From Cinclus cinclus (taxonomy: Eukaryota > Chordata > Aves > Passeriformes > Cinclidae): a DNA stretch of 64,000 nt. The stretch spans positions 33,676,654 to 33,740,653 of the forward strand of contig NC_085052.1 of assembly GCF_963662255.1 (NCBI RefSeq). The letters run 5' to 3'. The notes below the pieces were generated by a model, which was given only the letters and a program-made list of their open reading frames with translations, was not told where the DNA came from and searched no databases. Positions 1 through 9,668 of the stretch are shown piece by piece (the first letter of the stretch is position 1; each line of letters begins with the position of its first letter). A program made the position numbers and the translations under genes.

Positions 1-733
1 TGTTGAAAGCCACAGTTCCCATTCTCATGGCTGGCACTGTGCCCGCTGCTGCTGCACAAACCACTTCTCCAAAGGTCTCCTCAGGGGCCACACAGCCACC
101 CACCAAGCTGGGAGAAGAAAACCACAGGGCCCCCTCTTGCCCAAGGGCTGATGAAATGCCTCTGCCAGTTAAGGTGGTGCCCCTTTCCGCTTAATTACTG
201 AAATCTCTGGGAGCCAAGCACAGGCAGGAGCTGGCAGCCTGCTATGCCTCAGCACAGCCTGGGATTCCGGGGCTGGGAAAGTAGAGGGGAGACCTGGCTT
301 GCTGCAGTCCTATGGCCATAGACATGTCAGGGGTCTTTTTAAATGTATTTTTTAAGAGGAGGGTGAGAAAAAGTGCAAATAATGCTTTGCAGTCACTTAG
401 AAGGCAACGCTTCTATTTCAGGCGTGCAGTGGAGGGAGGGATGAGTAAATGAGAAGGCTCTCACAGTGGATGTGGAGGGAAGGGCTCAGCAGGGAGCATC
501 CTCACAGTCTCAGTGCCCTCCTATGCCATACCAGCAGCCTGCAGGCATGCCTGGTCCCTCTCAGGACAGCTCTGCAGGAGGCACCTGGCAGGGAGGACCT
601 GTCTTTGGGCCACCTCACACCACACCCGTGGGACCTGGGGCAGCCACAGCAGCTGATCCCAGTGGGGCACATCCCATCCAGCCTTGACAGGCTGGCACGG
701 CCCAGGAGATGAGCTGGGTGTCCCGGTACATAC
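1..733 (-). other. VSIR intron 4, left part
   Basis: I looked on the minus strand for the cytoplasmic exons of VSIR (human motif ELVRMDSN and following) and saw none. On the plus strand no cadherin coding is visible. The stretch is taken as intron for both genes. Confidence 0.6.
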
Positions 734-841
734 GTCTGCTGCTGGCAGCTTGTCTCTGCTTGTAAATGAGGAGCAGGATGAGGGGCAGGCAGAGGATGCC
801 CACAATGCAGGCGCCCGTGGCCAGCGCAGCAGCCGTGATAT
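734..841 (-). CDS. VSIR: VSIR exon 4: transmembrane segment
   Basis: A 108-nt exon, phase 1 on both sides, with acceptor ttctgttgcag and donor gtatgt. It encodes [14 protein letters not shown], then a Leu/Ile-rich helix, then YKQRQAAS. This is the most conserved stretch of VISTA. Confidence 0.92.
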
Positions 842-3800
842 CTGCAACAGAAGAGCACAGAGATGAACCCTCCGGTTCACCTCCCCTTTGCTTGGCTTCC
901 CCAAGCCAAAATCATGGGGTTGTTTAGGATGGAAGAGACCTTAAAGATCATTAAATCCAGCACGGGGCAGCCCTGTGTTGGCTCAGAGCTGATGCAATGT
1001 GGCTCCCACACACATGGGATGCACACTGGGATGCTTTGCCAGCTGTGGAGATAAGCTCTGAGCAATTCTGTTGGAAGCCTGACCAAAGTCCTTCACTGAT
1101 GCAGGATATCCCAAGGTTTTTGGTCATCTAGATATGAAAGAAGCCCTGATAAAGGCTCCCAGTAACTTTGGAGCACTGACTCTGACCCACTGCCAGCCTC
1201 AAAGTGTTCGGGCATCAAAGGGCTTGTCACCCACAGCCTCTGCTAATTAATGTGCCACTGGAGAATGTCACCCACAGAGGCTCCCGGAATGGCTGGCAGC
1301 CTGCAGGCACATCTGTGGCCACCAAGGTCCTTGTAGGATGGCTCATGGTGAGGCTGAGGGCTTAAATCAAGGGCAGGTTCAGATCCTCTCCTGCGCCTCC
1401 ATCTGAGGAAGCAGCTTCTTGCCCTGTGTGTCTGTGTTTTAGGAGGGGACATTTTCCTCTTTTTTCCTGACAGGGCAGGGTGTCCCAGCACTTGAGACTG
1501 AAGGTTAGGGACAAGAAAGGACTGCTCATGGGGACCAGGAGCTGCTTCCCTTGTCTGGGCATGCTGCAAAATAATTTTAGCCAAATATGCCCATTTAGGA
1601 GCCAGAAAAGGGGGACAGACAGAGCAACCCAGCAAGGAACCAGCTGCACGGTGGAATGTGGACATGTCCATATCTAGACAAAGCTCTGGGGGAGCCCCAC
1701 ATTGTCTGAGCACTCAAGCAAGATTTGGGTTTCCCCTGCTCAAGGCAGAGGTGGCCCAGGTTCAGGTTGTTGCAAGAGGTTCCTGCAACTCTTGAACCTT
1801 TCTGTCCCTTCCCATCTGCTCGTGGCAGTGGCTGCTAAATCCCTGTTTTGGGAGGGGGCTCAGGTGCTTTAGAACAACAGGGTGAATGATCGTCATGGGC
1901 TTCAGGACAGCCATGGCCAGGGGATGGGCTAAAGAAGGCTCAGCATTGGAACAGCATTGGAAACCACCCTCCCAACACCTGGCTGTGAGGTTGTGTGTGA
2001 GCACTGGTGTGCTGGCAGTGATCCCTAGGGAATGTGTGGGCCAGGATGGCGAGCAGCACGTTGGAAAAAGGGGTTTTTCCCTTTACCTTTGCCAGTGGCA
2101 GTGTGAAATGTGCAGTTTTGAAGCCCTCCTTTGCCTGCAGAAGAGAACAGAAAAGTTCAGGATTCACTCAGAATTCCCACAGAACTCCCAACCTGCTGGC
2201 TGTCCTTGCCTTTTCTCCCTGGTACTGAGAACATCATCCCAGAGCAACCCAAAGCAGAGGTTTAATCCTGAGAAGTGTTCACTGAAATCCCTGCTGCTTT
2301 GGCCATGGCAGCAGGACCCATCGCTGACTGTGCAGCCTCTTTTTTTTCTGTCTAAAAGAAAAGTTATTTAATGCTGCAAATCAGGCTCAGGAGGTACCTT
2401 CCCCTCCCTCATGCCTCTCCCTCTGGGCTGCTGTCCCAAGGTTATCTGTGAGCCTTCACTCAGGCTTGCACCACCAGCCAACTCCTTTTAAGTTGAGGCT
2501 TGTTTTCCTCTCTGCCAGAAGGAGGTTGAAGAAGATCAGTGGAACTATGTACCATGGATTTTATTGCATTCCAGCCTCTTGAGTTGCTAAGATTTTTTTT
2601 TTCAATATTTCATCTCTCCCTAGTTGTAATTCAAACTTTCAACATCTGCTGCTCTTTGACTTCTGGAACAGAAGAAGTCAGAGAAGTTGACTTCCCAGCC
2701 CCAGTGCTGCATCCCCTTCCCTGGCACCGTGCCCTGGCACAGATTCAGAGCTGTCAGCCCTCCCCCCCCCCCCCCCCCCCACTCACCTGGCTGGATCTGC
2801 AGCTCCACGAAGCCGTGAGCCACCTGCTTGGTGTGGGGCTTGCTGTGAGCTTCCCTCCTGACCTCCACGGCATAGCAGCAGTAATTCCCGCTGTCCTGCA
2901 GCGTCAAGTTCATCACCACGATGTGGAAGGCACCGTGGTGGTCAGGCACAAACTCCACGCCATGGTGGGCGCTTTGCCGCCCAAGGGGGGATTTTTGGGA
3001 CCTGTTGCCCGGCGGCTCGTGGTGCCTGGTGAAGTCGTGGTGCAGCTCCTTCTCGGTGACATTGCGGATGTGTCTCTTGTCAGAGCAGCTCTGGTCGCCC
3101 GTGCTGCTGAAGTACCAGGTTTTGTAGAGCAGGTCGTGGCGCTCGGCCAGGGCGCCGCTGATCCGGCAGGTCAGGGTCACGTTCTGGCCCTCGGGGCACA
3201 CGCACAGCGAGTACGGGGTGGTGATCAGGAAAGCTGCTGCCCTTCCTCCTGCCAGGGAGAAGAGTCACAGCCTGGTTTGCTTTGAGTTTGCAGCAAAACT
3301 GCCCAAACGAGCACTGCAAACCCACCACCAGTGTTGGCAAAGGGTGGGGATGCTCTGGCACAGGTTGCCCAGAGGAGCTGTGGCTGCCCCATCCCTGCAA
3401 GTGTCCAAGGCCAGGCTGGACGGTGCTCTGAACAGCCTGGGATAGTGGAAAGTGTTGAAACTACGTGATCTTGAACTCCCTTCTAACCCAGGTTGTTCCA
3501 GGATTTTATAGCGGGGCTGGGAGCACAGCTTCACCCTAGAAATCAACTCTGCAGGAGGGACATGCTTTAAATACAAATAAGCATCAGCAGCAGGAAGGCA
3601 GAAACTTCTCTGGGGCAGGAAGGCAAAGGAGGATGAGAGGAGAACCAAGGCAGCAGGGCTATGACTTGTGAAGGAGGAAACACAAGCACTGCTGGGCCAG
3701 CTGCAAAAAAAAATAAAATAAAAGGAGCAAAAACAAACAGAAAAGTTCTAGGAGGAGCACTGGCCCCCCTTCTCCCCTAGATGAGGTGAGGAGCAGGCCC

Positions 3801-6800
3801 CACCCTCTTTGTTTTTCTGCCCCCAGGAAAGAAAAGGGGGAACTGGCTGATGCTGACAGTGAGGAGCCGCTGGAAAATGAAAATAATTTTCAGAAAGAAG
3901 TTCTGGAACGTGGGCAGGAGGCGTGGCACGAGCAGGAGCAAGGGGCACACTACAGAATTGCTGGTCTTTCCCCAGTACATGGGTGGGGGTACTGCTGGAT
4001 CAGGGAGGGAAAAGTGCAAAGACAGGAGAGGTTTTGGTGCTCTGACCCTGTCAGACCCCCTCTTTCATGTTTGCAGAAGTCTTGTCACTTTGAAAGCTGG
4101 ACAGAAAGCAGATTCTGGGTTTATTTACTTTAAATTACTGTGGAAAAGAGGCTTCTGGGGCTGGTTGGCAGCAGAGAAGATGCTACAAGGATGAGATGGG
4201 TTTTGTTGGCTTTTCTTTTTATTTTCGTAACTTCCTGTTGTTCCATCAGCTCCGTCGCATTTTGCTTTGAGGTTTTTCGCTTGCTTTGTCGAGAGGGCGT
4301 CGATCACAGGCAGGGCGTGATGTGCCTGCCCGCAAGCAACCAACCATCCCCACTGCTGGGCCACTGCTGGGCCACTGCTGGGCCACTGCTGGGCCACCCA
4401 GAGAGCATCCTCCTCCTGGGAGCAGAGTCACTGTGCCACCTGCCTAGCCCAGGGCTCTGCTGCAGAGAGTGAAACCAGAAACGCTCCTTCCACCCTTTGT
4501 GGTTATCTCTGGCTCTCAGGTGATGGTGCAAGAGCGGCCGTGAAGCCCCCAGAGTCCCTGCCCGAGGGTGCTGTGCAGGGAGAGGGAGGCTTTGGGAAGG
4601 AGATCAGCCACATTGCACTCCCTGCTCTGGAGCCCACAGTGCCAAGGAGTCCCCAGAGAGAGCCAGGGATGGCGTGAACCTTGCCTGACCACTCGGGCTG
4701 ATTGCTTCCTGCTCACCACAGCACGTGCAGCAGCACGTCCCCAGAGCTGCTCTGGGCCAGGGGTTTGCGTGGCCTGAGCTCAGTCTCGTTTTCAAGCCCT
4801 GGCTTCTCCTTATCCTCGGGTGCTGCTGGGGCCAGGATGCACAGCCGGGCTGGATGGGTTCTGGCAGGCAGCAGAGCAGGTCCCCCAGCTCCTTGCCAAA
4901 ACACTGAGCACAAAAGGCAACCTCAGCTGTGTTTCTCAATACCTGCTGCAAGGGGAAGTGCCCCATTCACATCGGCGGTCTCCTGGGAGCCACAGGAAGG
5001 GAAGCCAGGGCTCTATTGGAGGAAGCCACACTACCAACACCTTCCAAAAGTATCTGCAGGAGTCTTTTGTTTTCCACACCCCCCTTCTCAAGTGAAGTCC
5101 TGCTCATCCCCACACGGTTTGCGAAGCCCTGCCTTGCTGAACCATCCAGCCTCCGCCTCCAGAGCTTGATGGGAACCGTCTGGATGGAAAGTCAGCACAG
5201 CCCACGCTTTCAGGGAGGGGCAGAGGTTACCATGTGTGCAACCTTCAGCATTACAGGCTTCCCTCCCTTCTCCAGAGCAGGGGAAGGCTCTCCAAAGCCT
5301 TGGAGTGGAGGAGAAAGCAGCTGGCAAAGCACGATACAGCCCAGAGCAGTGCCAGGGCAGTTGGTGCTCCCTCCCCAAGATGCACTGAGCCTTCAAACAC
5401 ATGCTGGATGCCAGATGGAGCCCAGAGGAAACATCTCCTGGTGGTGTCTTAATACTAAAGCCCATGGATCTTTAATCTCCTGAGCTTCTTCCGTGCCCAG
5501 AACTCAGGCTTGGCTCTTTCCACACCCCAGTCAAACCATTCCCTTTGAAGTCAGAGCTGCTGGCAAATGCCAAAATAAAGCCAGATGCTCATCTCTGCGC
5601 ATCTCCAGCTGGTTGGACCAGTTGAGGGCTGAGCTGAGAGCTGTTGTCTTGTCACCATCTGGTAAAGACAGTGGAGGTCTCAAGCAGGTGCCAAAAGTGC
5701 CCCTTTTCCTCTTTGTCACCTCAGTAGCTACATCTCCAAGCAGTGGCATTACATCCATGCGGGGCAGAGTCCAGTGCAGTGTTGGTACATCCCAGTGCTT
5801 CCTGGCATCAGCCTCTTGACACCTGGGAACTCTGCTTTCAGACAAAACAGAGACACAAAAAGGTGCAGAAACCTGTGCTGCTTGGCAGACCAACAGCTTA
5901 AATAAATCAGGATTTCACACCAAATTCTGGGTCAGTGACCAAAAGCCTCTCCTGGCTTCTTCTCCTATGTTTGGTCCCCAGCCCTGGCAAGCAGGTGTTT
6001 GATCTGCACTCCTGTGCTTGGCAGAAGTGATTTCCACATTGGGCCACCTCTTTCCAGTCTGAGGAAATCTGGGGGGAATCAGGGGATGGAGCCTTTGGAG
6101 GGGCTCACCTGCTGCAGAGGAGGGGCTGCTGGAGACAGAAGTGGAGCAAGAAGCTCTGCATTCTTCCTCTTCTGGGAGCTCTTGTAAGAGGCTCACATCA
6201 AAGTGCCCTGACCCCCATCGTCACTGTGCTGTGATTATGCCTCAGAGTTATCAGCCAGGTGAGATGTATAGGGGCATCCGTAGCTCTGCAGAAGTACCTC
6301 GAGCACGAAAGAAAGAGGAGAGAAAAAACTTGCTGAAGATGCCCGAGACATGTTAACAGCCCTCATCTCCTGCACCCCAGGGACCAAATGGCTTTCCAGC
6401 AGTGGGAGTACCCATCATCCAGGCAGTGGAGGGAGCAGCCTTGGAGGGTCCTGCCTTGTTCCTCTTCCAGCTGTCTAGCTCGGGGACAGCACTTGGGATG
6501 CGATTTTGGAAAGCCCAGCTCAGCTACCATCCTTTAGGTTACCATCCTTTAAGCTACCATCCTTCCCCATCCACCTTGCTGCCAGCATCCCCAAGCTGGA
6601 TGTCTCCAAGGGCTACTTCTCCATCAATCCCTGCTAAAATTAGCCCAGGGAGTGGTCAGAAAGTTTTGGCAGGCACAGGGTTGCGCAAAGCTCAGTTCCT
6701 CTGGCACCAGCCTCACGCTGAACATCAGCATCCGAGCTTGTTGCATTGCAGAAGGCCTGAAGTTCAGATGCACAAATGAAATCATTCAAATCCCCGTGGA

Positions 6801-7818
6801 GATGTTGGGAATTGCTCCCTGTTGCCGAGACTCGGATGAGAAGCAAAAAAACAGTTCAACCCACACCAGCCTTGCAGTGGCGCACCTTCGGGCATCTTTT
6901 CTTCCTGGAGAAGAGTTGGCAGAAATCGTGGAGGCAGTCACTTTGTCCCGGGAGAGAGGGTGAAGCCAAGCCCGATGCTCATCCTCCGCCTGCACAGGGC
7001 AGGGAGGGAGCACGGTCCTTCCCAGCTTCCTTCTCGGAGTCATCGCCCACAGTGGAACCGCTGTTTTAATTCCACCGCCCCTGTTTCACTGTTCACACAC
7101 CCCGGACCCCCGGACGGAAACGCTGCCTTGCCAGGGCTGGTGCGGGGTCAGGCATGAAGCAGCCCCCTCCCAAAACATCCCCCTGATAAGCAGACAGCCA
7201 GCCCAGCCAGGTTGCCCAGCTGGAGCTGCCCAGCACATCCCGGCAGAGAGCAGCATCCTTAGAGAGGGCATCCCAGCCCCGCTCGCACAGACCCCCTCTC
7301 TCCGCTCCCCAGGGCTGCTGGAAGGGTCTTCTCACCGTGGCACAGCCGGGGACCCCCGCCGTGCCAGGGAAAAGTGCCGTGCGGGAACGGAGCAGCTTTT
7401 CCAGCCCGGGGTCTCCAGCGGGAGGCTGGCGGGGACAAGGGGCTGCTTTCCTTCCACATGTTAGATCAAAGCAGAGGAAGAAAGAAAAAAACAACCAACC
7501 AACCAAACAAACAGAAACAGTTCTCAGAGTTTTAGAACAGCAGTTCCACCGTGGCCCCTTTACCCCAGCACAGCCAGCACAGTGTGAAACACTGGGTCGA
7601 TCCCCCACACACCAAAACCATAGGGCAGGAGAGCGAATAATGCCTCAAACACCCCAGACTCCTTGTGCCGAAGCAGAGCCCCGGGCAGGCGAGCGCGGTG
7701 CCCCAAGTGAGGAGAGTTTCTCCGAGCAGGGAGGAAAGGAAAGCTGGAGCTTACCGCGGGAGGCGAGCAGGCAGAGCGCAGCCAGGAGCAGCCCGGTTCG
7801 GGGATTCGCTGTCCCCAT
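734..7818 (-). CDS. VSIR: VSIR (VISTA) V-set immunoregulatory receptor, N-terminal part (4 coding exons)
   Basis: This is the N-terminal part of the VISTA immune checkpoint receptor, a type I membrane protein of the B7 family that restrains T cells. Coding exons are 7755-7818, 2787-3248, 2087-2134 and 734-841; all junctions are phase 1, so the chain stays in frame for 227 residues. In order they give a signal peptide (about residues 1-20), an IgV domain (about 25-170) with family landmarks such as [11 protein letters not shown] and DSGNYCC, a short stalk, and a membrane helix (about 193-214) followed by KQRQAAS. Human VISTA has a nearly identical helix and juxtamembrane segment. Five N-glycosylation sequons and 14 histidines lie in the ectodomain. 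The cytoplasmic exons are not found at 1-733 and must lie left of the window. The gene runs antisense to CDH23. Identity is secure; splice sites are read by eye. Confidence 0.93.
910..970 (-). repeat. CR1 LINE 3'-end fragment
   Basis: On the minus strand it reads gatctttaaggtctcttcc, close to the well-known CR1 3' end (gatctttaaggtcccttcc), then a degraded tail. It is short and decayed. Confidence 0.5.
2087..2134 (-). CDS. VSIR: VSIR exon 3: stalk
   Basis: A 48-nt exon with a strong acceptor (ttctcttctgcag) and donor gtaaag, phase 1 on both sides. It encodes a short stalk with GLQNCTF, which matches the position and cysteine of the human stalk (SNCVVY). It is too short for ORF calling and was found by requiring phase continuity between the IgV and membrane exons. 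Confidence 0.82.
2762..2780 (+). repeat. C19 homopolymer (G19 on the VSIR strand)
   Basis: A pure run of 19 C. On the VSIR transcript it is a G-run that starts a few bases after the exon 2 donor site. Runs of this type are unstable in length and can form G-quadruplexes in RNA. Confidence 0.95.
2787..3248 (-). CDS. VSIR: VSIR exon 2: IgV domain
   Basis: One 462-nt exon encodes the whole V-type Ig domain, phase 1 to phase 1. It reads [10 protein letters not shown] near the start, WY in strand C and DSGNYCC in strand F. The human protein has YSLYVCPEG, so this bird carries one extra cysteine here. Sequons NVT, NVT, NRS and NLT are visible. The donor gtgagt is followed at once by a run of 19 G on this strand. 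Confidence 0.93.
3335..3515 (+). repeat. CR1 LINE 3' fragment
   Basis: Reads caggttgcccagaggagctg, then tggctgccccatccctgcaa and aaggccaggctgga, which is typical of avian CR1 3' regions. It ends in a decayed copy of the usual tail. It lies in VSIR intron 1. Confidence 0.85.
4349..4397 (+). repeat. 11-bp minisatellite, about four copies
   Basis: Perfect tandem copies of the unit ggccactgctg. The repeat creates an artificial minus-strand reading frame rich in Gln, Trp and Pro. Confidence 0.9.
6521..6565 (+). repeat. 16-bp tandem triplication
   Basis: Three near-identical copies of taccatcctttaagct-like sequence in VSIR intron 1. Confidence 0.75.
7755..7818 (-). CDS. VSIR: VSIR exon 1: start codon and signal peptide
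   Basis: The ATG at 7818-7816 sits in a good Kozak context (gccaccATGg) and opens a hydrophobic signal peptide rich in Leu and Ala. An ATG further upstream in the same frame gives no signal-like sequence, so this start is preferred. The donor gtaagc follows 7755; the exon ends in phase 1. Confidence 0.88.
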
Positions 7819-8060
7819 GGTGGCAGGGGGACCGGGGTGACCGAGGTGGCCTCTGCGGAGCCACCGCACGCTCTGAGCAGCCCCGCAGCGACAGCCGGAC
7901 TTGCACACACAGGAAATTTCATTGCGATTCGCGCAGCGCAGCGGAGAACGCCGAGCACCCCCCGGAGGTGAGAGGCTGCAGGGAGCTGCGGGCGGGGACA
8001 CCCGCGGGTGGGGATGGCTTCGGACCCCATCTCCTTCGGGCAGTGGGTGCCTCTGCGGGG
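7819..8060 (-). promoter_or_regulatory. VSIR: Probable VSIR promoter and 5' UTR
   Basis: The sequence upstream of the VSIR start codon is GC-rich with many CpG dinucleotides, unlike the flanking introns. No TATA box stands out. The transcription start cannot be placed. Confidence 0.45.
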
Positions 8061-9446
8061 TTTCTTCCCTTATAGCCTCGCTTAGAGCCAGCTGGTCCCC
8101 CCTGCGTGCGTTTTTGGGGTGCTAAGGAGGATGCTCGCCGTGCCAAGGGACTTGCGGGTGCTGGCCTCCATCCATTTCCTTGGGCCGGGTTGTAACTCTG
8201 CTCGCAATTACTGTTTTTCCCTTGTTTGTGAGGATTAAAGAGGCAGAAGCTCTCCAGGGATTGAACGGGCGGCAGGTACAGGGAAGGGCTACTCAGAGCA
8301 ACGCCCGCTTGGAAAAGGGAATTTTTCCCCCCCAAAAAAACGGGAGCAAAGCATACCCGTCCTACAGCCCATTTACACTCTGTCCTGAAATAGCAAAGCA
8401 GCCCCGTGGTCTGACGCATAATTCCTCCTGGAACTTCTCTTCAAATTCCAAAGGCATCAACAAAATCTCTGGCTGCAGCTGAGAGCTGCCTCATTTCCAG
8501 TCAGCCTTCCCTGGAAAGTGGTGCCCAGAGACACGAGGAGTTTTGCAAGCTGCAGGAAACTTTGCTGCTTGCCTGCTCTGAATCCGGAGTGCGCAGGGAA
8601 ATAGAAAAGTACCTAATTACCGTGTGGCATTGTGGTTTTTACAGCAAACACGGCTGTGATGCTCCTGCCAAAAAAATGCAACCCTTGGCTGGCTAGCTGG
8701 AAGATATTTGTTGCTGGGGAAAGGTGTAGGCACGAAGTCCAAACACCCCAAGAAATGGTTTATTGTCCCAAGCCCCCACCTTGGTGCTGAGCCCTTAGGC
8801 AGAATGGTGTGCCATTGTCACCTCCCCATCCCCAGGTGACAGCCAGGACATCCAGCTGCTCCTGCAGGGCCAGGGCTAGCTGGAAGAGGCTCCGATCCAG
8901 CTGAGCCTGACCAGTAGTGACATGTTGGCCAACAGGGAGGTGGTGGGACCACGGAAGGTCAGTCCAGTTATTCAAGATGCTCAGTTTTGTTCCTCCCCTG
9001 AGCCATGGCAGCGTCATCTCCACGTGTTTTCCATCCATATTGCCACACTTAGTAACAATCAAGGTGTCCCCAGTGGCACAGCAAGGACTCACACACGCCT
9101 CCTCCAAAGGCAGTGAGGCACAGTGCGGTTCAGTGTCCGGTTTTCCCTGTGCCGTGGGCTGCTCCCTGGTGCTGCCAGCAATGGTAAACCATGAAAAGAG
9201 GAGGGATCCCATAGAGACACACTTTGCTTGGGGACAAGGATGTGATTTAATCTCAGTACTTTTATCTCACCCAGCCATTACCTGGAAGTGCGTCTGAAGC
9301 CACGGCTCATTTCATTTGGAGCCCTGCACTCTGTGTCTCTTGGCAGTGTTGAGCCCATGTTGATCATTGACCTTGGCAGATCCAGCTCCAGAGACAGCCC
9401 AGCAAATGCCTCCACAGTGCTTAATGCCATGTCCCGTGTCCCGCAG
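8061..9446. other. No gene recognised (CDH23 intron upstream of first visible exon)
   Basis: It separates the VSIR promoter from the first visible CDH23 exon. No cadherin-like coding was found on the plus strand. Confidence 0.6.
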
Positions 9447-9668
9447 GCCACCACCACGGTGTACGTCACCATCCTGGACGAGAACGACAATGCTCCCGCC
9501 TTCCGGCAGCAGCTCTACGAGGTGACCCTCGATGAAGGTCCCTCCACACTCAATGCCACCCTGGTCACCGTGCAGGCCTTGGATCAGGATGAGGGACCCA
9601 ACGGCACGGTGGCCTACGCCATCACCGAAGGCAACATCTTGGGCACCTTCCACATCGACAACGCCACG
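9447..9668 (+). CDS. CDH23: CDH23 exon: EC15/16 linker and EC16 first half
   Basis: Phase 0 to 0. It opens ATTTVYVTILDENDNAP, the calcium linker, followed by the next repeat. Acceptor cccgcag, donor gtcagt. Confidence 0.93.

Larger units (their letters stand above)
842..2786 (-). other. VSIR introns 2 and 3
   Basis: This stretch holds only the 48-nt stalk exon, a small CR1-like fragment near 910-970, and the C19 homopolymer at 2762-2780. Confidence 0.6.
3249..7754 (-). other. VSIR intron 1
   Basis: A 4.5-kb intron. It holds the CR1 fragment at 3335-3515, an 11-bp minisatellite at 4349-4397 and a 16-bp triplication at 6521-6565. No plus-strand CDH23 exon was recognised. Confidence 0.65.

Noticed and set aside
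2539..3285. Plus-strand open frame of 248 codons
   Set aside because: It is the antisense shadow of the VSIR IgV exon and the C19 run.
4125..4397. Minus-strand frame rich in AQQWPSSGP repeats
   Set aside because: It is translated from the 11-bp minisatellite and has no other coding signal.
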